Shown here: piece after piece, positions 1 to 11,002 of the stretch
Position numbering within the stretch: position 1 is the stretch's first letter
How the letters are laid out: the number at the start of each line of letters is the position of its first letter
Source: Closterium sp. Naga37s-1
Lineage: Eukaryota > Streptophyta > Zygnematophyceae > Desmidiales > Closteriaceae
Length of the DNA stretch: 64,000 nt
Assembly (NCBI GenBank): GCA_947471745.1
Contig: CANJKZ010000463.1
Coordinates: 10,001 to 74,000 of the forward strand
Direction of reading: 5' to 3'
The notes under the pieces: generated by a model
Database searches by the model: none
What the model saw: the letters and a program-made list of their open reading frames with translations, nothing else
Told to the model about the DNA's origin: nothing
Translations under genes and position numbers: made by a program

Positions 1-494
1 GTTTGCTATTTGTACCTCGCTCAATAGTGAACTCACTCTCTCTTTGGCTAAACTCTTTCGACTCCTTTTGGCCTAGGCTACTAAGCCTAGGCCCTACACT
101 TTCTATTCAACAGTGCCTACTTTGCCTCACTTGCTCACTGCGTGACTTTGCTTGTACTGTGATCTATATATGTACCTGCATGCTTACACTTGCTAGGATA
201 TGATCACTGTATTATTTGTTCTGTTTTATATAACTCTGCATGTGAACTGGCCTTGTGGCCCTTTGCTTGTGCTTGGAATGTTTGGTGACTTTGTGATCCA
301 CCCCGAGCTTGCTTTGCTTTTCTTGACTTGTCTTGTGGCCACTTGTTCTCCCCCAATTTGCCTATTGGGGTGTATCAGAATGTTTTTGTGCTTATTTTGT
401 GTAGGCTATAGTGGGGTAGCCCACAAGGGATACAACTCAATTAGGGTTAGTGCTTGTACCCAACTCTTTCATAGTTCATTCACTTAGTTTGACA
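1..494 (+). mobile_element. 3' end of a Ty1/copia element, cut by the window edge
   Basis: Positions about 110-494 match the 3' end of the copia element at 62990-63382. They share the stretch beginning cctactttgcctcacttgc, the run around tgatccacc, and a purine run ending ggggtg just before the LTR. No coding sequence of the element is left in the window; the rest lies upstream. The LTR is of the same subtype as that of element A at 46414-46544. Weak open frames here are short and resemble nothing. Confidence 0.75.
373..494 (+). repeat. copia 3' LTR
   Basis: About 122 bp, from tatcagaatg to agtttgaca. It contains the family core ggctatagtggggtagccc and the stem bases around tacaac...cttgtaccc found in all the copia LTRs of this window. 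The left border is set by the polypurine run attggggtg, which also precedes the LTRs at 63250 and, with one change, 41253. The first base pair is TA rather than TG. Confidence 0.7.
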
Positions 495-1212
495 CGTACC
501 TCAAATCATATCTGAGTGTATGTTGTGAAGTTTTTTTGCCGTAGTCCACGTTCCACATGCAAAGCACAAGAGCTACATAGATAGTGAAATATACATCGCT
601 AGGACAATGTAAAGTATATGAATGTTGCCCAACAAAAATATACGTAAAAAAAATATACGGTACATGATAGTGGGCACTGGGAAAACAGTATCTTTGCTGT
701 GGCATCACATGACATAATGCACAAAAACAAAATATCAGATAAAACATTTGATGTACACATTTGATCACTAAACTGCAAAATTGGATGCCATATGGCAAAG
801 TTTCTGGCATGAACCATGTGGCATGGGGGTAGTGCACAGTTGGGACCTCGACCTCAAAAGTGAGGGAGCTGTTGAGCAGCAGGGAACTCTCACACATGGC
901 ATCCATCCTCCATGCGATGGCACAGCAACCAGCATGGGACGGGACCCAGTCACAGCGGACTGTCAAAAATTGCAGGTACTATCACCACCACCACCACCAC
1001 CACCACCACCACCACCATGCCACTTGATGCTTCACGCTCGCCCTCCCCCTCCCACAACCCCTACCCTCCCTCCTCATCCTTCACCCCTCCAGTCTTGTTA
1101 TGGACAATGATTCAAAATTGACCCAACAATCAGTCTCCTTGAGCTGGTGTGCTCTCAAAACAATGTGTCTCCGTTGCTGTCCAGTGCCACTGGAGGATGG
1201 CGGGACTGCCTT

Positions 1213-1335
1213 TGCCCCCTGCCCCCTGCCCCCTGCCCCCTGCCCCCTGCCCCCTGCCCCCTGCCCCCTGCCCCCTGCCCCCTGCCCCATGCCCCCTGCC
1301 CCCTGCCCCCTGGCCCCTGGCCCCTGCCCCCTGCC
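1213..1335. repeat. heptamer microsatellite (ccccctg)n
   Basis: About 17 copies of a 7-bp unit with a few substitutions toward the right end. The unit is not a multiple of three, so all plus frames read Pro/Leu/Cys repeats without stops. Confidence 0.85.
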
Positions 1336-1834
1336 CTCTGCCTCTGCCTCTGCCTCTGCCTCAGCACTCCCCTTAGTGGTGCTGATTTGCAGTGCCAGCG
1401 CTGCTACGGACAATGCAGCAAGCGCACGGCACAGCATACACACGGGCGTGCGAGCAGGCACGTCAAGCCAAGCCCAAACACCCCGTTGCTCAAAGCCCCT
1501 TCACCACCCTCCCCCTCTCACTTGCCCCCTGCTCCCCTCACTTGCCCCCTGCCCCTTTCACTTGCCCCCTGCTCCCCTCACTTGCCCCCTGCCCCTTTCA
1601 CTTGCCCCCTGCTCCTCTCACTTGCCCCCTGTGCGTTTAAGCGAGGCAAAGAAGCCTCCTCGCCTCTCCCTGCGCCTCTGCTCGCCCTCACCCTCCTCCT
1701 CCACCTGCGGCCCACCCGGTCACACACGCACGAGGGCACACAGCAGGCAGGGTGGCACAGGGTGGGGAGGAAGAGAGTTGGGATGAGGCAGATGATTCTT
1801 TTGGGAGGTTTGAGTAATGTGGAGTACATGGATG

Positions 1835-1995
1835 GAGGGGCAGATGGAGAGGGGCGGATGGAGAGAGGGGCGGATGGAGAGAGGGGCGGATGGAGAGAGG
1901 GGCGGATGGAGAGAGGGGCGGATGGAGAGAGGGGCAGATGGAGAGAGGGGCGGATGGAGAGAGGGGCGGATGGAGAGAGGGGCGGATGGAGAGAG
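1835..1995. repeat. 16-bp minisatellite (ggatggagagaggggc)n
   Basis: About 10 head-to-tail copies with one or two variant bases. It lies just beyond the 27-bp array that trails the kinase gene. Confidence 0.85.
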
Positions 1996-2047
1996 GGAGA
2001 TGCAGCGAGGGGCAGGAAGGAAGTGCACCCGCCTACACACCCTCACC

Positions 2048-2750
2048 TCATGCGCCATGCCCTTCCCCCTCACCTCATGCGCCATGCCCTTCCCCCTCAC
2101 CTCATGCACCATGCCCTTCCCCCTCACCTCATGCGCCATGCCCTTCCCCCTCACCTCATGCGCCATGCCCTTCCCCCTCACCTCATGCGCCATGCCCTTC
2201 CCCCTCACCTCATGCGCCATGCCCTTCCCCCTCACCTCATGCGCCATGCCCTTCCCCCTCACCTCATGCGCCATGCCCTTCCCCCTCACCTCATGCGCCA
2301 TGCCCTTCCCCCTCACCTCATGCGCCATGCCCTTCCCCCTCACCTCATGCGCCATGCCCTTCCCCCTCACCTCATGCGCCATGCCCTTCCCCCTCACCTC
2401 ATGCGCCATGCCCTTCCCCCTCACCTCATGCGCCATGCCCTTCCCCCTCACCTCATGCGCCATGCACTTCCCCCTCACCACATGCGCCATGCCCTTCCCC
2501 CTCACCTCATGCGCCATGCCCTTCCCCCTCACCTCATGCGCCATGCCCTTCCCCCTCACCTCATGCGCCATGCCCTTCCCCCTCACCTCATGCGCCATGC
2601 CCTTCCCCCTCACCTCATGCGCCATGCCCTTCCCCCTCACCTCATGCGCCATGCCCTTCCCCCTCACCTCATCCACCATACCCCCTTCCCCTCACCTCAT
2701 GTGCCATGCCCTTCCCCCTCACCTCATCCACCATACCCCCTTCCCCTCAC
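2048..2750. repeat. 27-bp minisatellite built from the kinase exon 15 end and its donor site
   Basis: About 26 tandem units. Read on the minus strand each unit is a copy of the last 12 bases of kinase exon 15 (atggcgcatgag) followed by gtgaggggg-aagggc, so every unit carries GAG|GTGAGG, a good 5' splice site. Two units near the exon have the variant tggtggatgag and slightly different length. As 27 is a multiple of three, the array is open in several frames and would read as MAHEVRGKG repeats. Confidence 0.9.
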
Positions 2751-5384
2751 CTCATGCGCCATGTCAGCCAGCAGGCGCAGCACGGCACTGAACTCGGGCC
2801 GCTCAGCGGGGTTTGTGTGCCAGCACCGCGCCATCAGCTCTGCCAGCCGCGGGTGCGTGCCCTTCGGGATGGGCGGCCGCAGCCCCTGCCGTGGGGGAGG
2901 GGGCGGACATGGGAGTGGAGGGACGAGAGCACGAGCAGCAGTGCAGAGTGTGAGTTGGTGCGGCTGTGGAGAGAGTGTGGGGTGGTGCAGCGTGTGCAAC
3001 CCTATGACCAAGTCACAACCATTCCCACACCCAATTCTCACAATTATTCTCACACCAACTCCTCACAACCACTTCACACCACTACTCACCTTTTGCACCA
3101 CGCTAACAGCTGCTTGCAGGGGCGTGAGATCCGCATATGGCAGCTGTGCCACGTGGCCCGCACACATGCACACACACACGCACGACAAGGCACATGCACA
3201 CACACACGCACAGAAAGTGAGGGGAAGAAGGGGAATTATGAGATGTGCGAGCTGATTCATGCACACGTGCCTGCATGACAACCTCTGTTTGGGAAACCCG
3301 CTTGCCCTCAAAAGACCTACTCACCCCCCTACCCTACCTCGCCCTCATCCCCCCACCGGTCCACACCTTGAGGGTGAGCAGGGTGGGAAGATCAGCCCAA
3401 CATCATCCCCATCCCCCATGTCAACTGCCCCATCTCCCCCAAACCCCACCCACGAGGCCCATGTGCCCAGGTGCCACCTTACCTTGCCGGTGAGCAGCTC
3501 CCACAGCGTGATGGCGAAGCTGAACACGTCCGCCTTGTGGTCGTACGCCCTGTGCTCTATCACCTGCCTCACACATGGTGCAGCGGGCAGGCGGCAAGGA
3601 GCATGGGACATGTGGCTTGACCCATGGCATGGTACATGACACGTGAGAGGGAAACACCGCACGCACACTGAGCTGAAACGATTGAGAAGGAGGAACACCA
3701 AATCTGACCATTTCTCTGTATTTGAGGTACTTAGCCCATTCCCGAATCCGTTGCATAACCCAGCACCCCAACCTGCCTCTCACCTCGGGTGCCATCCAGC
3801 GGTACGTGCCGGTCTCACCTCGGGTGCCATCCAACGGTACGTGCCGGTCTCACCTCAGGTGCCATCCAGCGGTACGTGCCGGTCTCGGCCGTCATGATGC
3901 CGCTGCCCGCCTTCACCCGCGCCACTCCAAAGTCCGCCACCTTCACCACCTGTGCTCGGGGAAGCGGTAGGGCGGAAGGGAGGGGGGAGGGAATGGGCAA
4001 GGGGATGGGGCATGGGCAACGAGCGGTGGGACCACATATGTTATTATTAACATTATGTGAGGTACTACCCATAACTGTGTTTCTTGGCCGTTTGTTTGAT
4101 AGTAAGCATAAGAAAGTTGGTAACTTTAGGTCTGGTACTAAAAATAAGTACGTTATCCGACCTTATCGTCGGTACCAGCCAGAAGTGTGTTTTATTTAAC
4201 CTTATGTTTGGTAATGAGAGCAGAAAACACAGGCCGCAGCAACACCGAGCATCGCCCAGACCCCATGCCATGCATCCCTTGGGGGCGAGCACCTCACGTG
4301 CTTCACCCGCCCTCCCCTCTGGACGAGAGCAGGAGGTAGAGGTAGAGGGTGAGGGTGAGGGATGGCTTGCCTCGTTTTCATCCATGAGCAAATTAGCGGC
4401 CTTGAGGTCGCGGTGGATGATGTTGTTCTTGTGCACCAAGTTCATTCCCACGCGCACCACCCACTCATGCACCGAGACACACACGCACACCGCACAGCAC
4501 CGCACACCACACCACGCACCTCGTTCTCGTCCATCAACAGATTTGCAGCCTTGAGGTCGCGGTGAATGATGTTGTTCTTGTGCAGAAAGTCCATTCCCTT
4601 TGCCACGTCCATGCCCACCCGCACCACCATCCCCAGCCGCATGCTGCCACGCTGCTTGTGAATGTAGTCGTACACACTGCCGCCCACCATGAACTCTGCC
4701 CAGTCATACGCACACACACGCATGCGCACACACACGCATGCGCACACACACGCATGCGCACACATGCACGCACGCACGCACGCACGCAGACACACACACA
4801 CACACACACACACCAACCAAGGGGGTAGGGAAAGGGGCAGTTGGGAGAGAGAGGTCTGTTAAGGCAAGTGTGGTGGCCACTGGCCAAGCATGGAGGGAGA
4901 GAAATGGCAGCATGGCATGGCATGGCATGGCATTGCACAGGCTGGCGGCTAGGATACAATGTAACATTTACAGAATTCCTTATTATTATTGATGCTTCAA
5001 ATTCAAATAAGTAAACGATTTTGGCATACCGTTCCTGTGACTAGTTAGCGTATGTACCTGTGACTATAGAGAGGTTAGGCGGCTTGGTGCAGGCTCCAAT
5101 AAATTGCACCACGTTCTTATGGCGAACCTTCCTGTGAGGGAATACAGGTTAGGGGAAGGGTTGTGCGTACGAGTTGGAGCAGCACACATGTGGCAGCAGC
5201 ATGCAGGGAGTGATGGTAGTCGAGGAGTGGGTGGGCGGGCAGTCGTACGACGTACAGTACGACAGGGATGAGTGGGTCACTTGACATCTCATCAAACTGG
5301 CATCCTGGAAAAGGGGGGCTGTTTACCTCTTGGGTTAACCCAAAGTAAAAAAAAAAAAAAAAAAAAAACAACAACAACAACAAA

Positions 5385-5450
<66 letters not shown>

Positions 5451-8400
5451 CATCGGACAGCCCTGCCTCACCTCATGATGTACACCTCCTGGGCGAACTC
5501 CTGCTGCAGTGAGTCGCTGAGTCGCTCGGGCTTTAAGATCTTGATCGCCACGTCCTGCCCACAGTACGTGCCTCGGTACCTGGTGCCATGGAATGCCATG
5601 CCATACCAGGCCATGTCATGCCATGTGATATCATGCCATGTGATGCCATGCCATGCTAGCGAGCCATGCCATGCCATGCCATGCCACGCCACATACTCGT
5701 GCGATGCCATGCCATGTTGCACGGAGTGATGTGCAAACAAAGTGAGCATAAGACTCACAACCACGCGAGGCACTGTGAAATAAGCACAGCATTTGGAATC
5801 AAATTAAGTGAGCTGCAACAACCCCAGCCCACTGCTCCAAACCCCAAGGGGTACGCACAGGTCACCAAAGGAGCCAGAGGCGATCTTGTGGTGCAGCTTG
5901 AGCTGCTGGCTGTCGATCTCCCAGTCGTCCCGCCCATCCGTGGGGATGGGCACGCGTGACTCTGCCCCTGACACGTGTGACCCCGCCCCCTGCCCCCCTG
6001 CCCCCGCCCCTCCCATGCCCGCTGACTCCGACCCCGCCGGGCCCGGTGCTGACTGCATTGACTGCATTGACTGGCCGGACGCCTCTGGCTGCATGGAGAG
6101 GGCTGCACCCGCCCCCATCTGCCCGGCAATGGAGAGTGAGTGAGAGTGGACGGAGGAGGGTGAGCATAGAGGAAGAGTATGAGCATAGAGGAAGAGTATG
6201 AGCATAGAGGAAGAGTATGAGCATAGAGGAAGAGTATGAGCATAGAGGAAGAGTATGAGCATAGAGGAAGAGTATGAGCATAGAGGAAGAGTATGAGCAT
6301 CGTGTGATTGCAGCAGGTAAGGGACAGGCGAAGGCTGCAGTGAGTGCATCCACATGGCATCCGTGCAGTGAGGTGCAGTGAGGTGCAGTGAGGTGCAGTG
6401 AGGTGCAAGGGGGTGCATGGGGAGGCAAGAGAGGGAGCAGGCAGGGGCGGGGCGGGACTGACCTGCAGCACGCGCACCAAGGCTGCATGCAGATCCACCA
6501 CGTCCTGATGGCCGTGCCGTGCAGGGCAGGGGCGCACACCCCCACATGCCAGGCGCGCACACCCCCACATGCCAGGCGCGCACAGGGACACGGAAGGCGG
6601 CACAGACGAGATGGGAGGGATTAGACAGGGAGGAAAGGGGCATGGTAGGGACGAGAAGGGGAGAGACAGTGGGGAGAGCATGGGGAGAGGAAGGGGGGAG
6701 GGCATGGGAAGAGGAAGGGGGGAGGGCATGGGGAGAGGCAGTAGGGAGGGCATGGGGAGAGGCAGTAGGGAGGGCATGGGGAGAGGCAGTGGGGAGAGCA
6801 TGGGGAGAGGCAGTGGGGAGAGCATGGGGAGAGGCAGAGGGGAGAGCATGGGGAGAGGCAGTGGGGAGAGCATGGGGAGAGGCAGAGGGGAGAGCATGGG
6901 GAGAGGCAGTGGGGAGAGCATGGGGAGAGGCAGAGGGGAGAGCATGGGGAGAGGCAGTGGGGAGAGCATGGGGAGAGGCAGAGGGGAGAGCATGGGGAGA
7001 GGCAGTGGGGAGAGCATGGGGAGAGGCAGAGGGGAGAGCATGGGGAGAGGCAGTGGGGAGAGCATGGGGAGAGGCAGTGGGGAGAGCATGGGGAGAGGCA
7101 GAGGGGAGAGCATGGGGAGAGGCAGAGGGGAGAGCATGGGGAGAGGCAGTGGGGAGAGCATGGGGAGAGGCAGTGGGGAGAGCATGGGGAGAGGCAGTGG
7201 GGAGAGCATGGGGAGAGGCAGTGGGGAGAGCATGGGGAGAGGCAGTGGGGAGAGCATGGGGAGAGGCAGAGGGGAGAGCATGGGGAGAGGCAGTGGGGAG
7301 AGCATGGGGAGAGGCAGTGGGGAGAGCATGGGGAGAGGCAGTGGGGAGAGCATGGGGAGAGGCAGTGGGGAGAGAATGGGGAGAGGCAGAGGGGAGAGCA
7401 TGGGGAGAGGCAGAGGGGAGAGCATGGGGAGAGGCAGTGGGGAGAGCATGGGGAGAGGCAGTGGGGAGAGCATGGGGAGAGGCAGAGGGGAGAGCATGGG
7501 GAGAGGCAGTGGGGAGAGCATGGGGAGAGGCAGTGGGGAGAGCATGGGGAGAGGCAGTGGGGAGAGCATGGGGAGAGGCAGTGGGGAGAGCATGGGGAGA
7601 GGCAGTGGGGAGAGCATGGGGAGAGGCAGAGGGGAGAGCATGGGGAGAGGCAGTGGGGAGAGCATGGGGAGAGGCAGAGGGGAGAGCATGGGGAGAGGCA
7701 GTGGGGAGAGCATGGGGAGAGGCAGTGGGGAGAGCATGGGGAGAGGCAGTGGGGAGAGCATGGGGAGAGGCAGTGGGGAGAGCATGGGGAGAGGCAGTGG
7801 GGAGAGCATGGGGAGAGGCAGTGGGGAGAGCATGGGGAGAGGCAGTGGGGAGAGCATGGGGAGAGGCAGTGGGGAGAGCATGGGGAGAGGCAGAGGGGAG
7901 AGCATGGGGAGAGGCAGTGGGGAGAGCATGGGGAGAGGCAGTGGGGAGAGCATGGGGAGAGGCAGAGGGGAGAGCATGGGGAGAGGCAGTGGGGAGAGCA
8001 TGGGGAGAGGCAGAGGGGAGAGCATGGGGAGAGGCAGTGGGGAGAGCATGGGGAGAGGCAGTGGGGAGAGCATGGGGAGAGGCAGTGGGGAGAGCATGGG
8101 GAGAGGCAGAGGGGAGAGCATGGGGAGAGGCAGTGGGGAGAGCATGGGGAGAGGCAGTGGGGAGAGCATGGGGAGAGGCAGTGGGGAGAGCATGGGGAGA
8201 GGCAGTGGGGAGGGCATGGGGAGAGGCAGAGGGGAGAGCATGGGGAGAGGCAGTGGGGAGAGCATGGGGAGAGGCAGTGGGGAGAGCATGGGGAGAGGCA
8301 GAGGGGAGAGCATGGGGAGAGGCAGTGGGGAGAGCATGGGGAGAGGCAGAGGGGAGAGCATGGGGAGAGGCAGTGGGGAGAGCATGGGGAGAGGCAGTGG

Positions 8401-11002
8401 GGAGAGCATGGGGAGAGGCAGTGGGAGCATGGAGAGCATGGGGAGAGGCAGAGGGGAGAGCATGGGGAGAGGCAGTGGGGAGAGCATGGGGAGAGGCAGT
8501 GGGGAGAGCATGGGGAGAGGCAGTGGGGAGAGCATGGGGAGAGGCAGTGGGGAGGGCATGGGGAGAGGCAGTGGGGAGAGCATGGGGAGAGGCAGTGGGG
8601 AGAGCATGGGGAGAGGCAGTGGGGAGAGCATGGGGAGAGGCAGTGGGGAGGGCATGGGGAGAGGCAGTGGGGAGAGCATGGGGAGAGGCAGTGGGGAGAG
8701 CATGGGGAGAGGCAGTGGGGAGAGCATGGGGAGAGGCAGTGGGGAGGGTATGGGAGAGGCGGTGGAGGGGGCGAGAGCACGGGGGCAGACCTCGGTGGGC
8801 CAGCCATCAACAACGAAGACGTCAAGGGAGAGCCCGTCAAACGTGGAGAACACATGCGCCTCCCTTATGTTCAACCCCGCATCCGCCAACACCGCTGACA
8901 GCTGCCGCGGAGAAGAGGAGAGGGGAGATGGGAAAGTTGAAGGGGAAAAGGGGTTCAAATGAAAGGGATCTGCTGCTGTGCTGACCAGTAAATTCTCAGT
9001 TAAGCACTTATCACGCGCCTGGCTGAGCACTGAGCACGCACCTGGCTGAGCACGCACCTGGCTGAGCACACACCTGGCTGAGCAGCTTGGGGCGGTCGAA
9101 GGTGGAGAAGGTGACTTCATGCATGGGCACGTTGTGGTACGGCGCACTGCCATGGGGGGGGGCAGGGACAGCACGCGGGGACAGGACAGGACGCAGGGTA
9201 GGGCGCACGCAGGGAGGGGAAGGGAGGGCACACGGAGAGAGGGAGAGAATGAGGCGAGAGGGAGAGAATGAGGAGAGAGGGAGAGAATGAGGCGAGAGGG
9301 AGAGAATGAGGAGAGAGGGAGAGAATGAGGCGAGAGGGAGAGAATGAGGAGAGAGGGAGAGAATGAGGCGAGAGGGAGAGAATGAGGAGAGAGGGAGAGA
9401 TGAGGCGAGAGGAGATGAGGCGAGAGGGAGAGAATGAGGCGAGAGGGAGAGAATGAGGCGAGAGGGAGAGAATGAGGCGAGAGGGAGAGAATGAGGCGAG
9501 AGGGAGAGAATGAGGCGAGAGGGAGAGAATGAGGCGAGAGGGAGAGAATGAGGCGAGAGGGAGAGAATGAGGCGAGAGGGAGAGAATGAGGCGAGAGGGA
9601 GAGAATGAGGCGAGAGGGAGAGCGGGGGTGGAGGCGAGGTGAGGCGGACGCATGCATGGCGGGCGTGGTTCATTCAGCCCGCCACACGCCACACGCTGCT
9701 GCCTCCACCAGGGCCGCTGCAACCCCACAGCCGTGGCTCCCACCACTGCCGCCTCGCCCCATAGCCACACACCCCACACCGCCTGCGGCCCCGCCCATCT
9801 ACCTGAGCGAGGTGGGGCGGTCGTCATCCATGGCGCCCGCAGCGCCGTGCCCGCCGCCCGGCACCGGCGCCTCCAGATTCGGCGACGACCCAAACGCTGG
9901 CGGCGCTAGCGCGCTGCTCCACCGGGAGGAGGAGAACGGGGGAGAGAGAGGGGGAAAGGGGAAGGGGCGAAATTGAAGATTGCATGGCGGGAAAGGGCAA
10001 TGGGTAGGTATGAATGAAGGGCAGTGGCGGAAGGGGAGGGACGGAGGTGCACGCAAGCGGGGGTGCAAGAAGAGACGGGAGAGAAAGGGTAGGGCGGGGC
10101 GCACTAGGCCAGGGGGGAAAGGGGCGCGGGTGACAGGGGCGGTTACCCGTGGGGCGGCAAGGCGGGGTGGTGGTCGTCCGTCTCCATGCTCGCGTGCGGC
10201 CCCGCCTCCTCCGCACCTGCTGCGCCGCCCGCTGCCGCCATCTGCGGGCAAGCGCGGAACGCACACACGGGGGACGCACACGCGCACGCTTGGGGAGGCG
10301 CACAGGGGCGCCTCGACGGCGCGCATTGCGGTGCGCCGGCAGGCCATAAGACAAGCGGGAATTGGCTAGGCGGGGGGAGAGCAACGAGGGATGCGCGAGA
10401 GTGACGAGGCGGGCGGGGGGCAGCGGGCGCGCGCGCGTACCCGGACGGCGCGGACGAAGAAGACGGGCAGCCCGTGCAGCCGCGCCGCCTCCTCCAGCAG
10501 CCGCTTGTGTGTCAGCACGTCCTCCGCGCGCTCCGTGTTCACGTCCAGCGCGTACCTGCCGCCGCCAAGCGCGCCATGCAAGCGTGGCGTGCATGGATTG
10601 CATTGGTATACCATGTCAGGTCATGCCACGGACAACCGCACACGCGCAAGCACACAACGAGTCAGGCAGAGCGTCAGTGCAACGAGTCCCTCCAATCGCA
10701 TGCCAGCGATTCCGGCGATGGAATCGCGTGTGTGGGAACGACGGAAAAACGCGACGAAGCGGCGGGCCCAGATCGGGGATTGCAAATGACGCGACTCGCC
10801 TGGTGGGGAGGCGGTTGAAGTGCGCGAGGAGGTTGGCGTCGAAGCCGCTGGCCTGCGCGCTCGGGTGGCGCGCCTCGCGCAGCTTGCGCACCACCTCGTC
10901 GCACACCTCCCGCTTCACGCGCTGCCGCTGCCGCCTCTCCGCCTCCCCTGCCGCGCCTGTCGCTGGGCGGTCGCCGCTCGGGGAGGGGGCGGCGGGATCC
11001 AT
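2724..11002 (-). CDS. STY46-like: ACT-domain Ser/Thr(Tyr) protein kinase, STY8/17/46-like, 15 exons
   Basis: Dual-specificity Raf-like plant kinase; Arabidopsis relatives act in the cytosol and phosphorylate chloroplast transit peptides (known of the family). Exons on the minus strand: 10800-11002, 10441-10555, 10147-10241, 9803-9913, 9074-9146, 8791-8901, 6463-6504, 5859-6118, 5472-5579, 5058-5131, 4520-4695, 3854-3949, 3483-3563, 3090-3143, 2751-2885. All phases join and give 578 residues, close to the family's roughly 550-575. Residues about 60-80 carry the family block FNRLPTRYALDV. The ACT domain is at about 183-236. The kinase domain has GSFGDL, Lys349 in VAIK, HRD Asp444, DFG Asp462 and WMAPE. 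The start is the first ATG. The 3' end is uncertain: reading past the last donor adds 8 residues to a stop at 2724, or a further exon may exist. Intron 1 needs a GC donor. Confidence 0.9.
3784..3888 (-). repeat. 35-bp triplication of the end of kinase exon 12 with its donor
   Basis: On the minus strand the exon tail encoding [11 protein letters not shown] and the following GTGAGACCGG are repeated. Candidate donors lie after 3854, 3819 and 3784, exactly 35 bp apart. Only the first keeps the reading frame with exon 13, since 35 and 70 are not multiples of three. The copies differ at two third-codon positions. Confidence 0.9.
4367..4462 (-). pseudogene. second copy of the kinase catalytic-loop exon
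   Basis: It lies about 60 bp past the end of exon 11 and repeats its last part: VRVGMN, then LVHKNN and the HRDLKAAN to DENE block. Compared with exon 11 it lacks six codons (DVAKGM). The 20 residues ending in DENE are unchanged although several codons differ synonymously. It ends at GAG|GCAAGC, a GC-type donor. It has no counterpart of the exon 11 start, so it cannot simply replace that exon. Relic duplicate, alternative exon or assembly artefact are all possible. Confidence 0.6.
5353..5448. repeat. poly-A/(AAC)n/(CA)n microsatellite in kinase intron 9
   Basis: A run of about 20 A, a few aac units and about 29 CA dinucleotides, starting roughly 25 bp beyond the exon 9 donor in transcript order. 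The plus-strand CA tract means the intron transcript carries UG repeats. Confidence 0.9.
6150..6300. repeat. 19-bp minisatellite in kinase intron 7
   Basis: About 8 near-identical copies of the unit agaggaagagtatgagcat between kinase exons 7 and 8, followed by a shorter array of ggtgcagtga units (about 6364-6405). Confidence 0.85.
6670..8757. repeat. 24-bp minisatellite filling kinase intron 6
   Basis: Roughly 87 head-to-tail copies of a 24-bp unit reading ggggagaggcagnggggaga plus gcat. Most units differ only at one T/A position (cagtgggg or cagagggg). The array makes up nearly all of the intron between kinase exons 6 and 7. Because the unit is a multiple of three, all three plus frames and at least two minus frames are open for over 700 codons. 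These are not genes. Confidence 0.95.
9019..9074 (-). repeat. 16-bp repeats of the end of kinase exon 5 with its donor
   Basis: On the minus strand exon 5 ends ctcagccag at 9074. The intron then reads gtgtgtgctcagccag, gtgcgtgctcagccag, and a 23-bp variant ending in the same ctcagccag. Candidate donors are at 9073, 9057 and 9041, with a GC-type one near 9018. Each unit begins GT and ends CAG. Confidence 0.85.
9235..9622. repeat. 19-bp minisatellite in kinase intron 4
   Basis: About 20 copies of gcgagagggagagaatgag with a periodic gaggaga variant in the left half and two short units in the middle (about 9397-9423). It lies between kinase exons 4 and 5. Period 19 read in threes gives the 19-residue repeats seen in long spurious frames. 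Confidence 0.9.

Larger units (their letters stand above)
495..2723. other. gene-free repeat-rich stretch downstream of the kinase gene
   Basis: No gene recognised. It holds a CAC/ACC triplet run (about 981-1016), a ccccctg heptamer array (about 1213-1330), repeats of a tcacttgccccctg block (about 1517-1630), a 16-bp array (1835-1995) and the 27-bp array listed separately. Long open frames on both strands are products of repeat lengths that are multiples of three or uniform composition. A last kinase exon could lie here, but none was identified. Confidence 0.6.

Noticed and set aside
484..966. 160-codon minus frame after the first LTR
   Set aside because: Cys- and hydrophobic-rich with no family features; adjoining DNA is non-coding in appearance.
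1147..3278. Long plus-strand frames (up to 702 codons) with PHLMRHALP-type repeats
   Set aside because: Antisense to the 27-bp donor repeat and to kinase exon 15. No family features outside repeats.
6670..8757. CRISPR-like regular array
   Set aside because: Units are contiguous without unique spacers and lie in an intron of a eukaryotic gene; this is a minisatellite.
5755..9657. 1,300-codon minus-strand open frame and 740-820-codon frames on both strands over 6519-8984
   Set aside because: They run through 24-bp and 19-bp minisatellites and through known kinase exons in the wrong frame. Openness follows from repeat periodicity, not from coding.
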